From Synechococcus sp. CO36386bin_37 (lineage in GTDB: Bacteria; Cyanobacteriota; Cyanobacteriia; PCC-6307; Cyanobiaceae), in NCBI GenBank assembly GCA_011525445.1, contig WTGE01000213.1:1-8313 (forward strand): 8,313 nt of DNA. Reading direction: 5' to 3'. The notes under the pieces are model-generated. The model saw only the letters and a list, made by a program, of their open reading frames with translations. It ran no database searches and was not told where the DNA came from. Shown here piece by piece: positions 1 through 6,799 of this stretch. How positions within the stretch are numbered: the stretch's first letter is position 1; every line of letters starts with the position of its first letter. Position numbers and translations under genes: made by a program.

Positions 1-1563
1 CACATTCTCGGTGGAACGCGTCAGGCAGGTTTGACCTTTGCTCCGGAAGCTGGCACCCAGCGGTTGAGAGACATTGTTAACAAGGGTCTCACTGATGCTG
101 ATTTGGTTCGTGGCATCCGGACTGCCATGCAGAACGGCTTCCGCAAAGTGAAGCTCTATTTCATGATCGGGCTTCCTGGCGAGACGGATTCCGATGTGCT
201 CGGGATCGCAGAAACATGTCGGATGTTGTTGGAGAGCTGTCGAGATCTGGGCCGTCTCAATCTGAATATCACGATCAGTAATTTCACCCCAAAGCCCCAT
301 ACGCCTTTTCAGTGGCATAGCGTTTCGACCGCTGAGTTCCTGAGGCGCCAGCAATTGCTCAGAGAAGCCGGAAAACGGCTCCGGGGTGTTCGTTTCAACT
401 TCACTGATGTGAGGTTGTCGGCCATGGAGGATTTTGTCGGTCGCGGTGACAGGAGTTTGGCGCCGGTGATCGAAGCGGCCTGGCGAGCGGGTGCCGGAAT
501 GGATGCATGGTTCGAGGCTCTCGATCGCACCTATGAGGCTTGGACTGGAGCTATTGCCAAGGCTGGTCTTGAAGGACGTTATCGAGCACTTGAGCTAGGG
601 GACTGGGGGAGTGCCAATGCGTTGTGCGACGAGGACTTGGATCGGTTTTGCGGACAGCCTTTGCCCTGGGATCACATTGATACCGGGATTGATAAGCGTT
701 GGTTGGCAGAAGATCTGAAAAGGGCTTTAGAAGCAGCGGTGGTTCCTGATTGTTCGTTTGAGGGATGCAGCAGTTGTGGAGTTTGCGGTCCGGACTTAGG
801 TCACAACGTGGTGATCCCTCCGCCTGGGATCCCTGTTCAACAGGCAACGAAGGCACCGCCCAGCAATCGCGCCTGTCGAATCAGGTTTCGCTTCAGTAAG
901 ACAGGAGCGATGGCCTTACTCAGCCATCTTGATTTGGTGCGTTTATTTGAGCGTGCGCTTCGTCGGTCTGAATTGCCAGTGAGTTTCACCGGTGGTTTTC
1001 ACCCCCTGCCTCGTCTTCAGCTCGCTTTGGCGTTGCCGCTTGGTGTTGAGGCAGAAGGGGAATGGATGGATCTGGAGTTCTGTGAATCGGTTGAGGCTCA
1101 GCAGGTGTTACGGCGTTGGCAGCAGACACTGCCTCCCGGTCTGGCATTGCTGGAGGCTAAGGAGGTTTCCGTATCGGGTCCGAGTTTGTCCCAGCAATTG
1201 GAGGCCTCTCGGTGGAGCTTTGTCTTGAAGTCTCAATTGGGTGAACCCTCGATTGCTCACGAGCGGTGGAGAGAGGCTTTGGATGATTTGCTGAGCCGTG
1301 ACACCCTCATTTGGGAAGACAAAGACAAAAAAGGGCGCCTTCGGCAGCGTGATTGCAGGCCTGCTTTAGTGAGTCTTGAGCTGGTTGGCCCTGTTGCTGG
1401 GGAGGCCACTGAGGGAATGATGATGGAGCTGTTGGCTCGCATTGATCATCAAGGTAGGAGTATGAAGCCTGCTCAGCTGCAGCACTGGTTGTCTGAAGCA
1501 ATGGAGCAATCCTTACTTCTACAAAATGTTCGGCGACTCGAGCTTCGGCTTGTCCGGTGCTAA
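1..1563 (+). CDS. Radical SAM protein fused to a DUF2344 domain (5' end outside window)
   Basis: The reading frame is open from base 1, so the gene begins upstream; 520 residues and a TAA stop are visible. Residues about 4-120 are the C-terminal half of a radical SAM barrel, with the family stretch GLTFAPEAGTQRLR near residue 11 and MIGLPGE near residue 55. The CxxxCxxC motif that binds the catalytic 4Fe-4S cluster must lie upstream. Residues 251-262 hold a Cys cluster of pattern C-x4-C-x2-C-x2-C, possibly an extra metal or Fe-S site. Residues about 290-500 match the radical SAM-linked domain DUF2344 (TIGR03936), starting with CRIRFRFSKTGAMALLSHLD. The arrangement fits the TIGR03960/TIGR03936 fusion, whose substrate is unknown to me. 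It lies directly upstream of rne, which suggests but does not prove a role in RNA modification. Family assignment is firm; function is open. An internal TTG at base 31 is not the start, because homology continues before it. Confidence 0.9.
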   Translation, partial: HILGGTRQAGLTFAPEAGTQRLRDIVNKGLTDADLVRGIRTAMQNGFRKVKLYFMIGLPGETDSDVLGIAETCRMLLESCRDLGRLNLNITISNFTPKPHTPFQWHSVSTAEFLRRQQLLREAGKRLRGVRFNFTDVRLSAMEDFVGRGDRSLAPVIEAAWRAGAGMDAWFEALDRTYEAWTGAIAKAGLEGRYRALELGDWGSANALCDEDLDRFCGQPLPWDHIDTGIDKRWLAEDLKRALEAAVVPDCSFEGCSSCGVCGPDLGHNVVIPPPGIPVQQATKAPPSNRACRIRFRFSKTGAMALLSHLDLVRLFERALRRSELPVSFTGGFHPLPRLQLALALPLGVEAEGEWMDLEFCESVEAQQVLRRWQQTLPPGLALLEAKEVSVSGPSLSQQLEASRWSFVLKSQLGEPSIAHERWREALDDLLSRDTLIWEDKDKKGRLRQRDCRPALVSLELVGPVAGEATEGMMMELLARIDHQGRSMKPAQLQHWLSEAMEQSLLLQNVRRLELRLVRC

Positions 1564-1820
1564 CTTATTAATCAAGATGAATTTCGTTGGACCCACGCCA
1601 CGGTTTCGTCCCGACCTTCTTGCTCCACATCCTGCGGAATGAGAGGCCAGAGCCTCCTGTTTCAAAACGTCTAGGCGTTGCAGTTGAGCTTCCAATCAAA
1701 GGAGTATTCGCTCCGAATGTTTAGACCTTTTAGGTCACCTGAATTCAATCCACCCCGTGCGACATGCCGGCTGGCTGTTGATCGGACTTCAGCTCTGACG
1801 TGTGTCGTCAGTCATTCTTT
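1564..1820 (+). promoter_or_regulatory. Non-coding leader upstream of rne with several small stem-loops
   Basis: This 257-base gap holds no convincing gene. It carries a series of short perfect inverted repeats: GAGGC/GCCTC (1643-1656, 4-base loop), AACG/CGTT (1666-1679), two competing repeats at 1701-1718 (GGAG/CTCC versus ATTCG/CGAAT), GACCT/AGGTC (1724-1736, 3-base loop) and CTGACG/CGTCAG (1795-1811). Long structured 5' leaders that allow RNase E to control its own mRNA are well established in enterobacteria; a similar role here is inference. The first hairpin could instead help end the upstream transcript, but no real T-run follows it. I saw no clear -35/-10 pair. A 21-codon ATG frame (1577-1642) lies in the leader without a Shine-Dalgarno. 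Confidence 0.5.
1795..1811 (+). promoter_or_regulatory. Stem-loop next to the rne start codon
   Basis: CTGACG and CGTCAG form a perfect 6-base-pair stem around a TGTGT loop. The stem ends 9 bases before the ATG at 1821. No Shine-Dalgarno is present between them, so ribosome access to the start may depend on this structure. The regulatory role is inferred from position only. Confidence 0.4.
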
Positions 1821-3791
1821 ATGCCCCAGCAAATTGTTATCGCTGAGCAACTGCGTATCGCTGCTGTTCTCACAGATGAGTGTGTTGATGAGTTGATTGT
1901 TGCTCAAGGGAGTTACCAGATCGGTGACGTCTACTTGGGCACTGTTGAGAATGTTCTCCCTGGAATTGATGCTGCTTTTGTCAATATCGGTGAAAGTGAA
2001 AAAAATGGCTTTATCCATGTCACGGACTTAGGCCCTCTGCGCCTGAAAAAGGGCGCTGCTGGAATTACTGAACTCCTAGAGCCACGCCAAAAAGTGCTGG
2101 TTCAGGTCATGAAAGAGCCCACTGGTACCAAAGGTCCTCGACTTACGGGCAATTTGGCTCTGCCAGGCCGCTATCTCGTTTTTCAACCCAGCGGTCAAGG
2201 CGTGAATATTTCCAGACGTATTAGTTCTGAGGGGGAGCGAAATCGGTTGCGTGCTCTCGGTGTGTTGGTGAAGCCTCCCGGAGCAGGGTTGCTGATTCGC
2301 ACCGAAGCGGACGGGATCAGTGAAGAATCTCTGATTGACGATCTTGAATCACTCCTTCGTCAATGGGAGGCCATCCAAAAAGCCGCTGAGACGGCTTCTC
2401 CTCCGGTGCTTCTCAACCGTGATGAGGACTTTCTTCATCGCATCCTTCGAGATCACACCGGCTTGGATTTGGAGCGGGTAGTGGTGGAATCTCCAGCTGC
2501 TGTGGACAGGGTTCGTTCGTTCTTGGGAGAGGAGGGCAATGGCGTGATTGTGGAAGCTTATGCCGAGCCCTCTGAGTTGCTTGAGCACTACAAAGTCAAT
2601 GGGGCGATCCGCGATGCCCTCAAGCCAAGAGTGGATCTTCCCTCCGGTGGTTACGTGATCATCGAACCCACGGAAGCTTTAACGGTGATCGATGTCAACT
2701 CTGGCTCGTTTACCCGTTCTGCTAATGCCAGGGAGACGGTGCTGTGGACCAATTGTGAGGCGGCGATTGAGATCGCTCGCCAGTTGCGTTTGCGCAATAT
2801 CGGTGGAGTCATCATCGTCGATTTCATCGACATGGACTCTCGGCGTGATCAGCTTCAATTGTTGGAGCATTTCACCGGTGCGATTCGTGATGATGCAGCC
2901 CGCCCTCAAATCGCACAGCTCACAGAACTTGGTCTTGTGGAGCTGACGCGGAAGCGTCAGGGGCAAAATATTTACGAATTGTTTGGACGTGCCTGCCCCA
3001 GCTGTGGTGGGCTTGGTCATGTTGCCGTTCTTCCTGGTAAAGATCAGATGCAACCTCTGGCTACGGCCTCAGGGCTCGTGCGCTCTGCCGCGTCGGCTCG
3101 TGCTGAAGTCCCTTTGACGGCTGAGGCCTCGAATGCCAAACGTCGTCGTGGTGGCCGGGGGAGAGTGGCCGCGGCTTCCGGCGTTGCCGACAACGTTGAT
3201 GCCCCTTTGGAGGATGTGGACGTTGCCACGAATGCGTCTTCACCTGCTGCGATTGAACCTGCAAGTGTGAGCCGTCGTCAGGATCCTGAGCTGATCGCGG
3301 TTCCAATGGATGAACACGAGGAGCAGGTCTATGGATGGCTCGGCCTTAATCCAGTGCTTTTACTTGATTCCCAGCCTGAACAGGACAATTTGATGGTGCG
3401 CATTGTGCGCCCAGGCGAAGACGCAGAGCAGGTGCTGGAGCAGGCTCGTCAGCAAATGGCGGCAAACTCGGGTCGCCGTCGTCGCCGCGGACCGAGGGGC
3501 AATGGACGAGGTGTGCCTCCTGTCCGCTCTAGTGCGAATGGGGGTGCGGACGACGCCTCACCTTTAGCCGTTAATGATTTGCAGCGGCAGGAGAGCCGCA
3601 AGCCTCTGCTTGTGGAGATCACTCCTTTGGTTGAAACGCCAATCCAGGACGACATATCAGTTTTTGAATCTGAGACAGAAACAGTCAGATCGTCTGATTC
3701 AACGATGAGTCCTGAGTCTGTTGATGCGTCTGAAGCAAGACCAGGGCGGCGGCGGCGGCGGTCGTCTGCAGCGACTGTGGCAAACGACTGA
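1821..3791 (+). CDS. rne: Ribonuclease E (RNase E/G family), cyanobacterial type
   Basis: This is an endoribonuclease that starts mRNA decay and matures rRNA and tRNA by cutting AU-rich single strands. The product has 656 residues. An S1 RNA-binding region spans about residues 35-115, followed by the catalytic core. The two metal-binding Asp residues are visible: D291 in VIDVNSGSF and D334 in VDFIDM. Their 43-residue spacing matches D303 and D346 of the E. coli enzyme. The zinc-link CPSC is at 392-395, again at the E. coli distance. Beyond about residue 410 is a low-complexity tail with Arg-rich patches (about 440-447 and 552-556) and a GRRRRRSSA motif at 642-650. That motif resembles the cyanobacterial nonapeptide reported to bind polynucleotide phosphorylase. 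I chose ATG 1821 because [10 protein letters not shown] is the expected N-terminus; GTG 1800 in the same frame adds 7 residues and falls inside a hairpin. No Shine-Dalgarno is seen. Confidence 0.96.
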   Translation: MPQQIVIAEQLRIAAVLTDECVDELIVAQGSYQIGDVYLGTVENVLPGIDAAFVNIGESEKNGFIHVTDLGPLRLKKGAAGITELLEPRQKVLVQVMKEPTGTKGPRLTGNLALPGRYLVFQPSGQGVNISRRISSEGERNRLRALGVLVKPPGAGLLIRTEADGISEESLIDDLESLLRQWEAIQKAAETASPPVLLNRDEDFLHRILRDHTGLDLERVVVESPAAVDRVRSFLGEEGNGVIVEAYAEPSELLEHYKVNGAIRDALKPRVDLPSGGYVIIEPTEALTVIDVNSGSFTRSANARETVLWTNCEAAIEIARQLRLRNIGGVIIVDFIDMDSRRDQLQLLEHFTGAIRDDAARPQIAQLTELGLVELTRKRQGQNIYELFGRACPSCGGLGHVAVLPGKDQMQPLATASGLVRSAASARAEVPLTAEASNAKRRRGGRGRVAAASGVADNVDAPLEDVDVATNASSPAAIEPASVSRRQDPELIAVPMDEHEEQVYGWLGLNPVLLLDSQPEQDNLMVRIVRPGEDAEQVLEQARQQMAANSGRRRRRGPRGNGRGVPPVRSSANGGADDASPLAVNDLQRQESRKPLLVEITPLVETPIQDDISVFESETETVRSSDSTMSPESVDASEARPGRRRRRSSAATVAND

Positions 3792-3801
3792 CTGTTCCAA
3801 A

Positions 3802-4419
3802 GTGTCAGTGCCTGAGTTAGAGCCAGGGATTGAAGATGAGGCTCTCAGTATCGCTGGAGTCGATGAGGTCGGCCGTGGCTGCTTGTTTGGCCCAGTATTT
3901 GCAGCGGCCGTTGTGCTGACGGATAACGCAGCCGATCGTTTGCGTGCTGCTGGCTTGACCGACAGCAAGGCGTTAAAGCCCAGTCATCGAGCCGAATTGG
4001 TTCCTCAGATTGAGGCAGCGGCTCAGGCCTGGGGGTTAGGGCAAAGCTCTGCATGGGCCATTGATCGCTTCGGTATCCGTACCGCAACCGAACGCGCCAT
4101 GCTGTGCGCTCTTCAGCGGTTGCCAAGCACACCCGATTTGGTTCTGGTGGATGGAGTGCTGCCCTTGCGTTTATGGTCCGGTTCGCAACGCACCATCGTG
4201 CGCGGAGACAGCAGCAATGCTGCCATTGCAGCAGCCAGTGTTCTGGCGAAAGAGGCGCGAGACGCGCTGGTTCGTCGTCTTGCTGAGCGGTTCCCAGGGT
4301 ATGGACTGGACCGGCATGCCGGTTACGGAACTGTTCAACATCGAGCTGCTTTATTGGCCTCTGGTCCGACCCCTCTGCATCGGCATTCTTTTTTAAAAAA
4401 GTTATTCGCCACTGCTTAA
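3802..4419 (+). CDS. rnhB: Ribonuclease HII
   Basis: RNase HII cuts the RNA strand of RNA-DNA hybrids and starts removal of ribonucleotides misincorporated into DNA. With the GTG start at 3802 the product has 205 residues, the usual size. The four acidic catalytic residues are present: D21 and E22 in GVDEVGRG, D117 in LVLVDGV, and D136 in [18 protein letters not shown]. The C-terminal region [12 protein letters not shown] with HRHSFLKKL is also typical. The start is uncertain. GTG 3808 would work equally well, and an ATG at 3724 would give 231 residues but lies inside the end of rne and adds a run of six glycines. No Shine-Dalgarno marks any of them. The 10-base gap after rne suggests co-transcription. 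The 3' end overlaps the convergent DUF1997 gene by 18 bases. Confidence 0.93.
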   Translation: MSVPELEPGIEDEALSIAGVDEVGRGCLFGPVFAAAVVLTDNAADRLRAAGLTDSKALKPSHRAELVPQIEAAAQAWGLGQSSAWAIDRFGIRTATERAMLCALQRLPSTPDLVLVDGVLPLRLWSGSQRTIVRGDSSNAAIAAASVLAKEARDALVRRLAERFPGYGLDRHAGYGTVQHRAALLASGPTPLHRHSFLKKLFATA

Positions 4420-4956
4420 GGCAGACCGATCGCTTACAGCGTCTTTCTGGTTCTGAGCCCAAGACTGGAAATCGGAAACGAGCTGATGACCAACTCGACC
4501 TTTGATCGTGAGCAGGATGCCGTTCAGGATGGACTCTCCCGTGCTCTCCAAGACCCGCTTAGGAATGAGACGGAGAAGAGGAGGCTGACTCACACTCACG
4601 CTCAGCATGGCCTCTCCTTGCAAGCCCCGGGGAGTCGCCTCAAGCAACGCTTCCAGATTGAGTTGAAAATCATCCACCAAACCCAATCCTTCAAGGTCTG
4701 CATCGAGGGCACGGATGCGCAATTGATTGCAGACTTCATCAACGACCAAGGAAACAACGGGTTTCACATGCAGTTGAAACACCTTCAGGGTTGTCACGGT
4801 GTAGCGATAGCGCCCAGGAGAAGTTTCTCTGAGCTGGCTGGGGTCCAGCAGGGCTTTCACAACTCGATCGTGTTCACGCAGATAAGCATGCAACTGATCG
4901 CGTTCATCCGCGATAGCGAGATCGAGATGCTGACTGGCTCGAAAGGCCAGGGGCAT
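4402..4956 (-). CDS. DUF1997 family protein of unknown function
   Basis: The product has 184 residues and resembles the DUF1997 family found in cyanobacteria and plastid-bearing plants. Recognisable stretches are [22 protein letters not shown] at the N-terminus (read as two overlapping parts, FRASQHLDL and ERDQLHAYL), [21 protein letters not shown] in the middle ([12 protein letters not shown]) and [20 protein letters not shown] near residues 140-160. No signal peptide, membrane segment or catalytic motif is evident. I chose the ATG at 4954-4956 because an AGGA lies 7 bases upstream on the coding strand. In-frame ATGs at 4977, 4989 and 5046 would lengthen it by 7, 18 and 30 residues; the longest would run into pheA. 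The gene is transcribed away from pheA and towards rnhB. Its function is unknown and the neighbourhood does not settle it. Confidence 0.85.
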   Translation of the reverse strand: MPLAFRASQHLDLAIADERDQLHAYLREHDRVVKALLDPSQLRETSPGRYRYTVTTLKVFQLHVKPVVSLVVDEVCNQLRIRALDADLEGLGLVDDFQLNLEALLEATPRGLQGEAMLSVSVSQPPLLRLIPKRVLESTGESILNGILLTIKGRVGHQLVSDFQSWAQNQKDAVSDRSALSSGE

Positions 4957-4981
4957 GATCGTGTCCTGACACGGCATGATC
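4952..4981. repeat. Direct 9-mer repeat flanking a palindrome between DUF1997 and pheA
   Basis: GGCATGATC occurs at 4952-4960 and again at 4973-4981, starts 21 bases apart (about two DNA turns). Between them is a perfect inverted repeat, CGTGTC (4960-4965) and GACACG (4968-4973), separated by CT. The element sits at the divergent start region. One repeat copy contains the chosen DUF1997 start codon and the other contains an alternative upstream start. It could be an operator shared by the two genes, or simply a local duplication of a start-codon context. It does not match the NtcA pattern GTA-N8-TAC. Confidence 0.5.
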
Positions 4982-4999
4982 CTATCCATTGATGTGTGT

Positions 5000-5005
5000 G
5001 AGGAA
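5000..5005 (+). promoter_or_regulatory. Ribosome binding site that fixes the pheA start
   Basis: GAGGAA lies 3 bases before position 5009, with its GAGG core ending 5 bases before that ATG. This favours the 5009 start over ATG 4976 (far upstream, overlapping the divergent gene region) and ATG 5015. It is one of the few good Shine-Dalgarno sequences in this window. Confidence 0.6.
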
Positions 5006-5008
5006 CCG

Positions 5009-5848
5009 ATGCCGATGCGTGTGTCTTTTCTTGGTCCAAAAGGCACCTATGGGGAGCGGGCTGCTCGTTGCCTGATGCAACTTGAGGACGTTGAAAATCC
5101 TGAGCTGGTGGCATGTACGGGGCTTCGGTCTGTCGTGGAGCTTGTCGCGGAGGGACGTTGTGATGCTGCGGTGGTGCCTGTGGAGAACTCCGTTGAGGGT
5201 GGCGTCACGGCGATCCTTGATGCTCTCTGGTCCTATTCGAACTTGAAGATTTGCCGAGCGCTCGTCCTACCGATTCGTCATGCCTTACTCAGCAGCGGAT
5301 CGATGGAGGGAATTTCCGAGGTCCTCTCCCATCCGCAAGCGTTAGCTCAATGCAGCAATTGGTTGGCGCATCATCTTCCGCAGGCCATTCAGCTACCCGC
5401 GAGTTCAACGGCTGAAGCGGCTCGAATGGTGCGAGGAAGTCATTTTCGAGCGGCCATTGCTGATCGCACGGTTGCCGATCAGCAGGACTTGAAGGAATTG
5501 GCTTATCCCATCAACGATGTTCCTGGAAATCGCACTCGCTTTCTGTTGCTGCGTAAAGGTGAAGGGGGAGAGGAGGGAGATCTTGCCAGTCTCGCTTTCT
5601 CATTGCATCAAAATGCTCCGGGAGCTTTGGTTGAGGCATTAAAGGCGATTGCAGAGCTTGGGCTCAACATGAGTCGCATCGAATCACGACCTTCGAAGCG
5701 AGATCTTGGGGAATACGTCTTTTTTGTGGATGTGGAGTTGCCCAATCACCACACAGCAGAAGCATTAAGCCGTCTCATTGCAAGGCTTCGGCCGATGTGT
5801 GAACATCTGCTTCATTTTGGTTCTTACTGCAGTTCCGTTTTGGATTGA
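5009..5848 (+). CDS. pheA: Prephenate dehydratase with ACT domain
   Basis: The enzyme converts prephenate to phenylpyruvate, the committed step to phenylalanine, in the cytoplasm. The product has 279 residues, normal for a monofunctional enzyme without a chorismate mutase domain. The catalytic domain covers about residues 1-190, beginning VSFLGPKGTYGERAA and containing AVVPVENSVEGGV. The conserved Thr-Arg-Phe of the active site is seen as NRTRF, with T176. The ACT regulatory domain follows, with GALV at 205-208 and ESRP at 225-228. Both are phenylalanine-binding motifs in this family, so feedback inhibition by phenylalanine is expected. The start at 5009 is supported by a GAGGAA ribosome binding site. 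The gene diverges from DUF1997 and runs head-on into the methyltransferase gene, with only 3 bases between the two stop codons. Confidence 0.95.
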   Translation: MPMRVSFLGPKGTYGERAARCLMQLEDVENPELVACTGLRSVVELVAEGRCDAAVVPVENSVEGGVTAILDALWSYSNLKICRALVLPIRHALLSSGSMEGISEVLSHPQALAQCSNWLAHHLPQAIQLPASSTAEAARMVRGSHFRAAIADRTVADQQDLKELAYPINDVPGNRTRFLLLRKGEGGEEGDLASLAFSLHQNAPGALVEALKAIAELGLNMSRIESRPSKRDLGEYVFFVDVELPNHHTAEALSRLIARLRPMCEHLLHFGSYCSSVLD

Positions 5849-5851
5849 TTT

Positions 5852-6799
5852 TCAATTTGAAGTGGTTTTGAAGACTCCGAATTGCATCATTCCTCGCGCG
5901 AACGCCCATCGCATGAGCAGTAACGTTGGTGTCTCACGAAGCCCTTGGATGACGGCTTTGGGACCAAGTCGGAGAACAGCATTGGGTCGTCGCAACCCCT
6001 CAAGAATGGACTCATTCCAAGAGGGCAATGTGGCTTCAGTCCAGTCACCCGTTCTGATCTCGCCACGTTGGTAGGGGCTGTTCTCGAGGTTTTGACGAAA
6101 TCCACGAATACTCGCGAACTCGGGGTGGGCCCATTGGGTAAGCAATTGATGCATCACCCAGCGCTCTTGTCGATCAAGAGGACCCTCAACCAGATCGCGC
6201 CGGTTCCAGTCAGCTACGGCTAGTCGACCACCAGGTTTGAGGACGCGTAGAAGTTCATCCGCGAACCGTTGCTTATCAGGCATATGGGGACCAGCTTCGA
6301 CACTCCAGACGGCATCGAAACTTTCATCATCAAGTTCCAAATCGAGAGCGTCCATCACAGCAAAGTGACAGGACAGGGATTGGGGTGTCAGCTGGGTGGC
6401 CCGCTTGATCTGTGCTGGACTGATACTGATGCCCAGCACATCAAGGCCGTAATCACGCGCAAGTATCCTGGCGCTCCCTCCAATGCCACACCCCACGTCT
6501 AAGACACGTGATCCGGCAGGGAGTTGATCAAAGCCACTCCAACGGATTAACTCATGGACGAAATCGGCTTTGGCTTGTCGGAAATCACGTGCCTGAGGCG
6601 GTGATCCGTAGTGCCCTAGATGAACATGTTCGCCCCATAGGGATTCCAGCAATTGGTCATCGGTCCAAGCGTCATAGGCAGCCGCAACACTTTCACTGGA
6701 GTGGTACGCGCGGTTGCGCCCGATCCAAATCTGGTAGCCACAAACCAAAACCACCAGCCCGATGACAGCGGGGACCAATAAGGGAGGAATAAACATCAT
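5852..6799 (-). CDS. Membrane-anchored SAM methyltransferase, probably MPBQ/MSBQ methyltransferase (Sll0418 type)
   Basis: The product has 315 residues. Residues about 4-25 form one hydrophobic N-terminal segment, probably a membrane anchor. A class I methyltransferase domain follows, with the SAM-binding motif VLDVGCGIGG at 99-108, VWSVEAGPHMPDK at 164-176 and LKPGGRLAVADWN at 187-199. From memory these stretches, and YDAWTDDQLLESLWGEH near 42, closely resemble Synechocystis Sll0418. That enzyme methylates 2-methyl-6-phytyl-benzoquinol in tocopherol synthesis and the solanesyl analogue linked to plastoquinone. The substrate is therefore inferred; another prenylquinol is possible. The likely location is the inner or thylakoid membrane. 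The ATG overlaps the stop of the upstream LON-domain gene (ATGA), with no clear Shine-Dalgarno, so translation is probably coupled. A second ATG follows immediately at 6794-6796. The 3' end is 3 bases from the end of pheA. Confidence 0.88.
   Translation of the reverse strand: MMFIPPLLVPAVIGLVVLVCGYQIWIGRNRAYHSSESVAAAYDAWTDDQLLESLWGEHVHLGHYGSPPQARDFRQAKADFVHELIRWSGFDQLPAGSRVLDVGCGIGGSARILARDYGLDVLGISISPAQIKRATQLTPQSLSCHFAVMDALDLELDDESFDAVWSVEAGPHMPDKQRFADELLRVLKPGGRLAVADWNRRDLVEGPLDRQERWVMHQLLTQWAHPEFASIRGFRQNLENSPYQRGEIRTGDWTEATLPSWNESILEGLRRPNAVLRLGPKAVIQGLRETPTLLLMRWAFARGMMQFGVFKTTSN

Noticed and set aside
1564..1573. TATTAA near 1568 as a -10 promoter box for rne
   Set aside because: No acceptable -35 element at 16-18 bases upstream, and A/T-rich hexamers are expected by chance in a gap.
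1678..1896. A 72-codon plus-strand frame spanning the rne leader and start
   Set aside because: It begins with TTG, lacks a ribosome binding site and runs into rne in another frame.
2679..3053. A 124-codon open frame on the minus strand inside rne
   Set aside because: It lies opposite the most conserved catalytic part of RNase E and resembles no family.
3471..3500. CGT/CGC repeats as a non-coding tandem repeat or CRISPR-like array
   Set aside because: They simply encode an Arg run in the RNase E tail; there are no spaced repeats anywhere in the window.
4428..4446. CGCT-TAC-AGCG followed by TCTTT as an rnhB terminator
   Set aside because: Only four clean base pairs and a broken T-run; too weak, and within the DUF1997 coding sequence.
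3845..4462. A 205-codon open frame on the minus strand across rnhB
   Set aside because: It is antisense to all catalytic motifs of RNase HII, overlaps the end of DUF1997, and its translation is rich in Cys, Arg, Trp and His with no recognisable domain.
4486..4992. A 168-codon open frame on the plus strand opposite DUF1997
   Set aside because: Its composition is not protein-like for this genome, while the opposite strand matches the DUF1997 family and has a Shine-Dalgarno.
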